DNA of 64,000 bases, taken from the NCBI GenBank assembly GCA_013399855.1, contig VXAY01004333.1:62001-126000 (forward strand), written 5' to 3'. The notes beneath the pieces were generated by a model. It was not told the origin of the DNA and ran no database searches. It saw only the letters and a list, made by a program, of their open reading frames with translations. The DNA is from Oxyruncus cristatus (lineage: Eukaryota > Chordata > Aves > Passeriformes > Cotingidae). The translations under genes and the position numbers were made by a program. The number at the start of each line of letters is the position of its first letter. Position 1 is the stretch's first letter. Below are positions 1 through 9,396 of the stretch, piece by piece.

Positions 1-2547
1 GATCATTAGAAGTTTTGCTGTGGAAACTTAGAAAAGACAACTACTTAAAATGTGTGTTGTTGGATTAAACTTCTGGATCATAAATACATCGTAATCTGGT
101 AAACCAAATGGATTCAGGTCAAATGAGATACTTGAAAATCATGTTTCTCCTTCCTGCATTGTCACTTTCAAAAGGAAAGGGGTATTTATTGCCATGGCAA
201 GTGTGTCAAACACGGTAGTGACTTTCCAAATGCTGTCATTTTTATGATTATAATTTGTGCTTACCTAATTTTGGTTTTATCTTTTGTTGAGCTAAGCAGA
301 ACTTCAGCAATTTTATAATGCAAGTGTGCATCCAATAATGACAACCTGTACTTCCTAGGGGTGTGTAAATGGCAGTTAAACATTTCTCTAAGTCACTTGC
401 CTATTCATTGTATTTGCAATATATGCAAAAATAAAATAGAGCAGTTCTTTCCTCAAAATTACGTATATTTAACTTGTATCTAACTTAGTCCTAAAGGGTA
501 AAAACCAACCAAACAACACACGGAAATGAACAAAAGACAACACCCCAAAATGGCTTTTTTTGAGAAGCTCTGTTTTATGTGTGTTTCACAAACATAATAC
601 AGAATGAGGAGCAAGGTTTATTTTCTCCACAACTTTGTCTTTCACCTGAAAGTATAATAGCTGAGATTTTTAAGTCTTTCCATCACTGATGGCATTATAA
701 AATATTGGTTGATAGTGTATTTTGAGTTTCTTTTTTAATTAGTTTATGTCATTTATTTGTTAATTGGCAATCCAGAGAAGAGTTGAAGTAGCATATGGAA
801 AATCACAGACCTTCTACATCAGTTTTGTCTTCATTTTGGGATCGTGTATTCAAAACCAGACATAGATGAGTGGACATCACAAACAAATCCATCATAAAAA
901 AACAAACCCAGAAATGAAAGAGAGGGACAGAAGAAAGAAGCCTGAAAATAACCCCGTGTGCTCCAACATAAAAGCAGTTAGAAAGAAGGATTCAAGTTAA
1001 TTTAAATGCAATACCTACAAAAGGTACAACCTCTATTACAGCAAAGCTTGCTATTTTGTTCCTTCATTGCACAACTTTTGATAGTCTGGCACATTTATTT
1101 GTTTGCTTATTTACTTAGTTATTTTTATAAGAAAGTTAGCAATGGATAGCCTGAACAAAAATAAGGTTCCTTATTCGAGTAGCTGACTTCTACTTGGTTT
1201 ATGATAGTACCAGGCTTTTGAATAAATTAAGCAGGCACTGATCAAAAGGTGCTGCTAAAAGTTTTCTATTACGTTTTGTTACAAGAAATAACAAAGTGGA
1301 GTCACTGAGATAGGCTCTTGGAAGAGCCAAGAGAGGTGCTGTGAGACTTCTTGGAATTCTACAAGTTGAAAAAAGTCTACAAGGTGAAAAAACCAGTTTC
1401 CTTTGTAGTCAAGGCTGCATTTTTAAGAGGCGTATTTACTGAACACCCATTTTATCAGTTAGTGTAAAATTCTACTTATCTGCAGTTGTAAGAGTTAACA
1501 CCAACACTTTGCCTGATCTCAAGTGCATCCTTTCTTCCAAGGAGAAGTTGAGAAGGCATTTGATGCTTTTCTATTATTCAGAAAAGCTATCTCTTCTTTT
1601 TTTTTTTTTTTTAATGAAGAAATAGTAATCTCTGGTAGCCACCTGTCCACGAGTTGACATTACAAAGTATTCTGATAACTTTCCTAATCTTTAGATAGAG
1701 AAGTTTGTGTACATCTGTTTCTCTAGGTTTCTTCTAAGTATGTAAATTTGGTTTCGTGCATGTTCTTTTTGTTAATGGCCATACATTATTAGAAAACATT
1801 TTCACAATAGTTTAACTACAGAAATCATTTCTGACTTCTACAGTTGTGTATTATAAATTAATTCAAATTGTCAAACTTTTTTCCCCAAATAGCTTCTTTA
1901 TCCCACTGTTTTCTAGGGCTGAAGCATTTATCTATGCTGAATCTGGATTTCCTGGTTTGATGTTGTTATTGCTCACGTGAAAAGAAATAAGCACGTGTTT
2001 TAGGAGCTTGCTGAAATGGATACAATAAAAAAAAGGCAAAAGTGGAATTTGGATTTGGTTAGTCAGAGGCCTAATTACTTGAAGTAAACTAGCAGCTTTG
2101 TTAATAGGTAGTGAGTAGACCAGAGTGCTACTGGTGTGCCTTTCACTTAGGCATCTGTCTTTTGTTTGTTTTTTTTTGTTTTCTTAACTGAAGTAGTCAG
2201 TTAACAAAACTTGCCTCTGTTTTAAGTTGGAGAAGTAGAAGGTCAAGCACATTACATTACTATATCGTTGCCACAGTTATTTTTGAACCAGTGAAGTATG
2301 ACAATCCAAATTTTTTCTAGGGTTACATGTTAAACATGTCATCTGATGAGCGCACTACCTTTCTGTTTTTCAAAGCAAAGGGAGCATTTATGGACTGGGT
2401 CTCTGGAGCTCTCCCTGGAATGCTGCTTGTAATTACCGCCAAGATTAAGAACTTGAACTTTGCATACCTAGTCCTGACTTGAGCTTTGCTTGACTTAGTT
2501 TTGTACAGCAAAACAAACTTCATGTCAACACTGTTTCTTTCTTACAG
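1..2547. other. AT-rich non-coding sequence (intron or intergenic)
   Basis: No open frame of note and no recognisable repeat family on either strand. The stretch is AT-rich with short homopolymers, the longest being a 16-base T run at about 1597-1612. If the candidate exon at 5843 belongs to a real gene, this would be part of one of its introns; that is inference only. Confidence 0.6.
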
Positions 2548-2635
2548 CCCCCCTGAAGTGCGAACTCCTGAAACAAGCAATTAGCCATGGCACCAGCCTG
2601 TGGCTGTCTCTTAATTCTTTCTGCTGAAGGCCCTG

Positions 2636-2830
2636 ACCCCGCGGCAGAACGGGATCTGTCGCCAGTCGCAGCCATCCCAATCGCACACAGCTCAAGCCAG
2701 CTGTGTGTCCTGCAGCATAGGTTGAGCAGCTGATGGCAGAATGGCATGGACACAACACTGCCATGCTGGCTGCGACTCCAAGCCCGCGGGCTGTGCCGCT
2801 ACGCAGAGCTCCAGTATGCCAAAGCACGTA
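2636..2830. repeat. CpG-rich island of nested inverted repeats
   Basis: About eleven CpGs fall in roughly 190 bases inside otherwise CpG-poor DNA. An 11-bp perfect inverted repeat (AGTCGCAGCCA at 2664-2674, its complement at 2767-2777) encloses two further hairpins: CACACAGCT/AGCTGTGTG (2684-2692 with 2699-2707, 6-base loop) and ATGGCAG/CTGCCAT (2733-2739 with 2758-2764). CCGCGG-type sites lie at both edges. A splice-acceptor-like pyrimidine tract ending in ACAG precedes it at about 2534-2549, but the frames after it close quickly. It could be an unrecognised short mobile element, a structured non-coding RNA or an unmethylated regulatory patch. I recognise no family. Confidence 0.5.
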
Positions 2831-2930
2831 GCCTCATTTTCTCTTTGTCCCAGCGTTGTCTCTCGTTATGCCTAACACAGTCGCTTGGGAACTATATTTT
2901 AGAGTCTGTTGATGCTGTAAAACTTTAAGA

Positions 2931-5842
2931 AATTCTTTTAAACTGAAAAAGGTCTCCTCTCACAAGTTTACCAGCAAGTGTTTGTAGCGGGACTTGGAAA
3001 ATCACAGCTGTTTTTCTCCTTGCTGTCTTGTGGTGCTTTGTTTGTTTCTCACCAGGAGGGGGCAGCAAATGAACAAGGTCAGAGGGGAATTTTTACTTTT
3101 CCAGCGCTTTTCTAGTGTTCTTTTTTTGCCCGAGATCCTCAGTGTGAGCTACATACCGATGTGAGAGTTTAAAATGATGATTTCTACCTATTTGCTGCAA
3201 GGATAGCTGGAATGTATTAATTGGAAGTCTTCGTTCTTTTTGATATTAAGCAGTAGAATTTATTTAGTAAAATCTATCTCAATTTTATAAAAAGGGCAGT
3301 TCTGTACGAAGGCTTAAGATTTTTATGACTGGCAATTAGGTCTGTGTATATTTTAAATGATAAAATAACAAAAAAACCAAACTCCATGACAGTATTAGTT
3401 AATGTCACCTAAGTCTTACTTAATTTATTTTCTATGTTGTAAGTTAATGTACTATTACAATTCAAAATAATATTCTCACAGCCATTTTTCTCCCATCAGA
3501 AAATCAAACTGGGGATACTCTAAATCTAGTGATGCTTTTAATTCACGTGTAGTTAATACGTTCATGTACAAGGGTGGCTTGTGTGTACTGCTGACAGAGC
3601 ATGGGAGTTAGAGGTCTGAATTCACAGGGAATTGTAGTGATGCTAAACAATATAACCCAACCTTATTGCCTTATTTCAGCCACAAAGTACAGTTTTATAA
3701 TCTAAAACTTTATGAAAGCATACCATATAACTGATTGGGAGTATAGTGTGGGGGTTTTGTGACTGTATGGGAAAATGCTGTTAACTATCACTGTGAATTT
3801 CTTGAAAGTGTGTGGCTGTAGTTCTCTTTAAGTTACAGGTCAAGTAGTTAGCAAGAAACCACAGAGAGAGGGCAGTCTAATCTTTTCAGTTGCTGAGTTC
3901 TGTCCAATAGTTCCTATAAAAGAAGGGAAGGTCATAGTGGCATCTGTGAGTCAGTGCCTATAATCAGTGTTCAAAAGCTAACTGGGAAGAATGAAGGTGA
4001 TTCCTAACAGAACTGATTTATTGATAGTCTAGCCTTAATGATTTTCATTAAAATCCTAAGTGTTATAATGCTTGTGGGACCTTTATGGAGTCTAAAACTT
4101 GATCAAGGGAATTCAAAACCTTTTGGTCTAAATGGGTCAGAATTTCCCACTGTATAGATATACCTTACCAATATGTGAAGAATGAAAGGCTGAATCGTCC
4201 ATATTACAATTCCAGGGTCCTTTGGACTTTTGTCCCTTAACTTTAGAAGACTTAAACAACCCTCCTTTTCTCCTTCAAAAAAAGAGAGTATGTCAGTATT
4301 TCTGGGGAGTTTGCACTGCAAGCGCTGCCTACGATGGTAACTTTATCAGAATTCTGAAATTTTCATTTAAAGCTATTTAATGGGCTGGAAACAGGCAGTT
4401 ATGCTTACACATTTTTTAAGAAAGAGTAATTGAAATAGCTAGAAAGTCCAAATAGCTCTGCTTTTATACAAAGCATTTAAGAAAGGTTGTTCTATTAAGT
4501 CATTGTGAAATGACTTTAAATGCATTAAATATACAGTTATAATTCTCATTTAAATGAGTAGAAATGAAAACAGAGAATATTTTTCTGGTCTGTGAATTGG
4601 TATGTTAGAGCTTTGAATCACACTTGGATTCACATGGGTATTACAGAAAATAGCCTCTGCATTTTTGATCTCTGCTTCATAGCTCTAAAAAGGTTCTGCC
4701 TATCCTGTAGGAGTTAAAACTCTAGATCTTTGACTTTTTGGGGGTTTTTTGTGATGATTTTTCCACGTTAAAGATGGCAAATTTTCAGGGAAGTGGGGAA
4801 AAGTATTACAAATGGTTACCCATAATGGCACAACTTAACTTTCAGAATTGGCTTTCATCTTGAAGCCTGCTGTTTAAACCCCAGATTTTTCCATATTGGC
4901 CCTTGGTTCTACTGAGGTCACTGTTTTAGCACCTTCTCTTCATCAAACACTTCAGCAACTCCCCTGAGTAGTTAAGTTCTCTCATGCAAGTTAAGGGCTT
5001 TTATTCTTTGAGCAAGGTAAGCTTCATTTCCTTGCTGCAAGAAAGCGTTAATCCACACAAACGTATGAGGATTAAACCCCCTTTTGCATCTTTCTTGTTT
5101 GAATACTGTTGCATAAAATATCAACTGTGTGATTCATTCTTACTTTAGAATTAGCAGAAATACTTTTACCAGTAGAATTCTTGAGTAATATAAACTAATT
5201 TCATTGTTTTTTAAAAATACTTTGTTTTCAAAATAGCTGGACTTTAATTGCCTTCATAAATGTGCCATGAAAATAGCTGTGTTTTCATTATAAAGTGTTT
5301 AAAGAATGAGTAATCCTGTTTATTACATCCAACATGTGAATGTAGTGCATGTATTTGGAAATAATATTTACTCAGTAATTAATTATTTACAGGTATGTGT
5401 CCTTTTGCTGAGTGCTTGTCAATAATCTGGATATAGATGCACCTTTTTAAACCTGCTATAGTTGACTTCCACAAGGCAAAGATTTTAAACTTCTACACTT
5501 GTATTTCTCCCTTTGAAATTATTGGGTGTTAACAATGTGACTTTACAGCGTTAAAGACTTGTGTTTGAATTTGTGACTAGCCAGTGCTTCCTCCGTTTCT
5601 GAAATTTGAGGAACTCTTAGTGCTTAGAGTGATACGGTTTTGAGGTATTCTAAGCATGGCATGGGGAAGAATCTGGAAAATCAAGGAATTTGGAACACCA
5701 CATCTGTGATCTGCATTGGTCTTTTCAAATATTTTACAATTTTGGTTCCTAGGAATCCTCTTTTTGTATAAGCACATAAATAATTTTCATATGCTTCTCT
5801 CCCGCCTCCCCCTCCCCCCTTTTAAATAAATTCTTTTTGCAG
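2931..5842. other. AT-rich non-coding sequence ending in a splice acceptor
   Basis: No recognisable gene or repeat. A donor-like GCAAG/GTAAGC occurs at about 5013-5023, but the sequence before it has an in-frame stop and does not read as a known domain. The last 50 bases form a pyrimidine-rich tract (CTTCTCTCCCGCCTCCCCCTC and following) leading to TTTTTGCAG at 5834-5842, a convincing 3' splice site for the exon that follows. Confidence 0.55.
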
Positions 5843-5969
5843 GCCTGAAAGAGTAGCAGGTCACACAGCAGAGACAAAAGAATTTCTAGAAAACTTGGGT
5901 GGACCATTCAAACATAAAAATGTTGCAGTCCGATATGATCGTGTTGCATTATGCAGTATTGGCTGCTAG
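5843..5969 (+). CDS. Candidate terminal coding exon of an unrecognised gene
   Basis: Directly after the acceptor TTTTTGCAG the only open frame begins with one base of a split codon and then reads 41 codons to TAG at 5967-5969. The peptide starts PERVAGHTAETKEFLENLGG, continues PFKHKNVAVRYDRV and ends ALCSIGC. It is charged and globular in character, with no membrane segment or low-complexity sequence. I do not recognise the family and name no function. The other two frames stop within about 90 bases or less. Followed by AATAAA motifs at 6011 and 6437, it fits the 3' end of a plus-strand gene whose earlier exons lie left of the window or undetected within it. Forty-one open codons next to a good acceptor could still be chance, and conservation cannot be judged here. 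Confidence 0.5.
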
Positions 5970-6251
5970 TAAATTAATTTGACACAGCACTCTGTCATTT
6001 TGGGAATATAAATAAATAGTTAACTAGTGACTGAAGTATTTCATTGTATACACGTTTCATAGGAATCTTTGTGCTCCTCTCCATAGTGATATCAATCTTT
6101 CCTAACTAATAGCCTTAAATACTCATGATAAAAGGCATTAAAAGCCTAAATTAACACAGTAACTGAGAAATATAATCCCTTCAGACCACTTACACAGGAA
6201 GAATAGATGATGATTTTCCAGCTGTGACAAGGTTCATTTCCTTTTTGACAG
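5970..6251 (+). other. Probable 3' UTR with poly(A) signal, then intergenic or intronic sequence
   Basis: AT-rich sequence after the TAG at 5967. AATAAA occurs at 6011-6016, only about 45 bases after the stop, and another AATAAA lies at 6437-6442 with GT-rich sequence beyond about 6478. Either could be the real cleavage signal. The region ends in CCTTTTTGACAG at 6240-6251, the acceptor of the zinc-finger relic. If the distal signal is used, the UTR of the left gene would overlap that relic exon. Confidence 0.4.
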
Positions 6252-6343
6252 GAAGCATTCTTATAGTTAGCTCTGCAGAAACACATGGGAATGCATGCTG
6301 GCATCAAAGCCTTTCATTGCCAGCACTGTGAGTAGGAAGCAAG
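6252..6343 (+). pseudogene. Relic zinc-finger exon 1 (C2H2 linker and knuckle)
   Basis: Flanked by an acceptor (CCTTTTTGACAG, ending 6251) and a donor (GCAAG/GTGTCT at 6343/6344). The frame from 6252 reads a finger tail, EAFL-stop-LALQKHMGMHAG, then IKAFHCQHCE, a stop, and EA. This is the C2H2 pattern: aromatic, L, H-x3-H, an HAG-I-K-A-F linker (compare HTGEKPF) and the next knuckle C-x2-C. The knuckle FHC-x-HC-E closely resembles FHC-P-HC-D of CTCF finger 7 as I remember it. TAG stops at 6264-6266 and 6333-6335 show it no longer codes. It is 92 bases long and ends in phase 2. The zinc-finger origin is fairly secure; the CTCF-family assignment is inference. Confidence 0.6.
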
Positions 6344-8404
6344 GTGTCTCTGATACAGCAGATGCACATGCATACAGGTGTATTACACGTGTGTCTTCTT
6401 TATGTTACCACTTAGGTAAACCGCTTATGGAGATAAAATAAAAGTACTGTAGAGTTGAATATTGAATGCTGCGTAGGAGTGATTCTTTTGTGGCGTGAAA
6501 AAGATTTATAGAGAAAAGGGGTATTTTTCCCCGTACTGGTAGTTTTCCCTCTTATGTTGAATATGCAAAAACCAAACACTGTGATCCTGATTTAACAAAA
6601 TAGGCAAATTTTTAACGGAAATGTTTTGGGGTTTTTTTAATGGCAGTTAGGGATATTGATCTTTAAGGATATATTTGATCCTGGTTTAGGATTTGTATTC
6701 AGAAGACACCTATCTAAAGATATAGATACTGCTAAGACAAGGATAGCTTATGTTGCTGGCTTGTCAAGTGAAAAGGATATCTCTACTACTTCAGAGGGAT
6801 GTGGGATTTAACCAGTTCATAAGTCTTTTTCTGTTCTGGTACTCCATGGCCAGGGAAAAAATAGGAATGTCTTCTCAAAACTTTTAAAATCGACTTGCAC
6901 ATACTGTCATATTTCAAGATTTTCAGTATAATAGAGTTGTTTTTCCACCTTGACTACCTTCCCTTTCATTTTCTGGAAAGCTTCCTGCTTGAGTTTTTTT
7001 GTTTTGAAATTTAGTGTTGAATCTCTGTCAAAGGCCCAGCCTCTCTGTGTTTTATGCTCTGGGGTTCTTTCTGCCTCAGTCAAGTGATTTGTTTACGTAG
7101 ACTTTACATTGCCATGGTTATATTAAGTCTACCATTCTGCCAGAAAAGGCACTTGCCTTAGAAATTCTGAATTACACTGAAGAAAGTACTTTGTAGCACT
7201 GTCTGCTTGGAACTGTTGGATCTGCTCCATCTGGTTGGTATTTAAAAAGTAAAGCCGCCTTCTTTTCTTCTGAACTGAGCATTTTATGATTAGAAAATAA
7301 GTTTAACTGAATGAACAGGATGGAAATGTGCTATATTGTATTAATGGCATTGTGAAAACGGCTACTTGATATGTGCAGTGCCTGGGTGGAGAGGACAGTG
7401 TGAGCCAATTCAATGCTTGTGGTAATATTTAAATAAAATATCTTGTGGAGAACTTGTCCTAGAGGACCTGGCACCATAGTGGATAGGAAATATCCCCCTT
7501 TGTCCACATTGGCAGAATTAACTTCCTGTCAAGTTGAAGAAATGCAATACTCCTGCAGTCGTTTGGCAGGAGTGCAGCGCTCCAACACTTGAGCATCGTG
7601 GGTGGTGCTCCATCCCACAGTGTTGGAGCCGTGGCATCACACATGGTGGCAGGGCAGAGTAGGCAGATGTCTGGCAGGAAACATAGGTGTGAAGGGGGCT
7701 GATAGACGACTCATGCTACTGGGACAGATGGCTTTCAATCTCTGTGGTGGCAAGTGTGCCACATCTTCAAAGACAGACATTTGCTCTATTAAATATTCTT
7801 AGCTTGTGTAGAAGGCAATTGACAGGGCTTCTAAAAGTACAGGAGGAGGAGAGTGATGGGCAAAAAAACGCTGACTGACGTCTGCTGGGAGCCTGGCTGG
7901 GCACTGTTAATGGTGTTCAGGTGCATAAGTAGGCAAGTGACCAAACCCACACAAAATAAGTTAAACTTATGCAAAAAATGAAGGCACTAACTCACTGACT
8001 AGAAGAACAATTGCAAATCTAGAACTGTCTCCTGTTCCTTGTTATGCTGATGACCAGCTATGTGACCCACAGCAAACACATGTAATTAGTTTTAGGAAGC
8101 TGCTTATTACTTATGAAAATGTAATTTATTGTCTAGATAACCAAGCCATTGACAGCTGCTCCTGAAAATGTCATCAGCCTTTTCCTGTTTACTTCCTCAT
8201 TGACAACTGGGGGTAAGCATAAAGAAGCATGGTCATGCGATGTGATATCCCCTGCATTAATTCTTGAAAGATAACAGTAATAAAACTGGCACAGTAGAGT
8301 TACTTGTAATAATGTTGGTGTGAAATGTCTTGAGAATTATTGCTATACCAGGGTTGGCGTTAGGGCTTAGATTGTTAAAATTTGTTCACTTTTCACTGGT
8401 GGGT
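6344..8404. other. Non-coding sequence, presumed intron of the zinc-finger relic
   Basis: No exon recognised. The phases of the flanking relic exons (ends phase 2, next begins after one base of a glycine-like codon) require at least one more exon between 6343 and 9290, carrying the helix half of one finger. I searched by eye and did not find it. An 11-bp inverted repeat lies at 7579-7629 (separate entry). Confidence 0.5.
7579..7629. repeat. Perfect 11-bp inverted repeat, bulged hairpin
   Basis: GCTCCAACACT at 7579-7589 is exactly complementary to AGTGTTGGAGC at 7619-7629. Inside, GTGGG (7598-7602) pairs with CCCAC (7614-7618), directly continuous with the right arm, giving a 16-bp bulged stem. 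An alternative inner pairing is GAGCA (7591-7595) with TGCTC (7606-7610). No flanking target duplication was seen. Confidence 0.6.
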
Positions 8405-8451
8405 GTTTTTTTTTGTTTGTTTTTTTGGTTGTTTTTTTTTGGGGGGGGGGG
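8405..8451. repeat. T/G-rich low-complexity tract with an 11-base G run
   Basis: T runs separated by single G or GG, ending in eleven consecutive G at 8441-8451. Simple sequence with no coding meaning; the plus-strand frame through it is only F/W/G/C-rich. Confidence 0.9.
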
Positions 8452-8520
8452 ACTCAGATCTTTTCATTGGTATTTATTCTATTTTTGGCTATAAAAATGA
8501 AAATAAGTTTGCCTATTTGG

Positions 8521-8571
8521 GGGTTGAACTGAATGACCTTCATTCAATCCTGACCTTTCTGTGATTCCATT
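8521..8571 (+). mobile_element. CR1 LINE 3'-terminal fragment
   Basis: GGGTTGAACTGAATGACCTT followed by a TCCTGACC-like segment and TTTCTGTGATTCCATT matches the last 50 or so bases of avian CR1 elements (GGTTGRACTAGATGACCTY, TTCCAACC, ATTCTGTGATTCTAT). It has a short internal deletion. CR1 copies are typically 5'-truncated, and this would be an extreme case with only the tail left. Too short for certainty. Confidence 0.5.
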
Positions 8572-9289
8572 TCATTTTTTTGGTCTGTGCATGCTTTCTG
8601 GTTAGGTTCATTTCAGGTTCTCCACTGTAAGACTAATTTTTCAGAATTTTCATACAAATATGAAGTTAAATATTTTAAAATAGAATTGTCAGTGGGAATG
8701 TAAATGAAAGGGGGAGCCAGTTCTTTAAGAATATACCTCTCAATTTTTTTATTATTGGAAGTCATTGTTTTCCTTTGTGACCTAAATATTGTCCTTGCTG
8801 TCATTAGAGAAAATTCTTTGTGTGTTTTCTTCATTAAGTTGAAATGCCTTTACCTTAATGTAATTTCCTATCACTTCTTGAAAATTTCCTGTTCTGCTAC
8901 ATTTCCCTTTTGTGGGGGGGATTTGTTTGTTTTTAATTGGTGACATAGAGTACACCGAAAGTTGTCCCTCTGGACTTTAATTCAGAAAAAAGATCAAAAC
9001 TGAATTTGGAAATGGTTCTGGCAAGTCTTTCTTGATTAGACTTATAGCTGAAACCAAATTTAGATGAGGTAGGTCTCTTACTGGTAAAACAGACTACAAC
9101 TTTTACTGCCCAGACCATTATCTAAGATCATGCTTCATTAGCAACAGGATCATATGAAAGATGAGCTGTGGCTTGGAGGATGTGCTGTAAATGCTAATCC
9201 GGTGGATGCTCTTCTGAATTTCCCACACACACTTTGTGTTCCCCTGGAAGATACGGCATCCTTCATATTTGCCTTCCATTTCCTGGTAG
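8572..9289. other. Non-coding sequence up to a splice acceptor
   Basis: AT-rich, with nothing recognised. It ends in a pyrimidine-rich tract, CTTCATATTTGCCTTCC then ATTTCCTGGTAG, ending 9289, which forms the acceptor for the second zinc-finger relic exon. Confidence 0.5.
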
Positions 9290-9396
9290 GTGAGAAGCCC
9301 TTCAAATGTGAGGTCTGCTCTTATGCCTCTGTAGTGGCACTTGCAAACACATGCTGGTGAGACGCCCTGCAAATGTTGACTCTGTTCATATAGTTG
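9290..9396 (+). pseudogene. Relic zinc-finger exon 2 (CTCF/CTCFL finger 8-9-like)
   Basis: The acceptor CTGGTAG is followed by GT-GAG-AAG-CCC, so the split codon with a preceding G would give the classical linker GEKPFKC. The frame reads GEKPFKCEVCSYASVVALA, then shifts by one at about 9345-9350 and continues THAGETPCKC-stop-LCSYS, ending in TG at the donor TTG/GTAACT (9396/9397). Relative to a normal finger about 17 bases seem deleted in the first helix, and the second knuckle C-x2-C carries a TGA at 9377-9379. So there is one frameshift and one stop, with intact splice signals. Exon end phase 2 matches the next relic exon. CSY-x-C at the finger start resembles CTCF finger 9 (Y-A-C-x-Q). ZFP64- or REST-like genes are alternatives. 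Confidence 0.7.

Noticed and set aside
2550..2630. Possible exon after TTTCTTACAG
   Set aside because: The longest frame closes after about 25 codons with no donor at a matching position and no domain.
4908..5018. Possible exon between TTTTAG and GCAAG/GTAAGC
   Set aside because: All three frames contain stops or no domain; the zinc-finger-like reading of its end lacks the cysteines.
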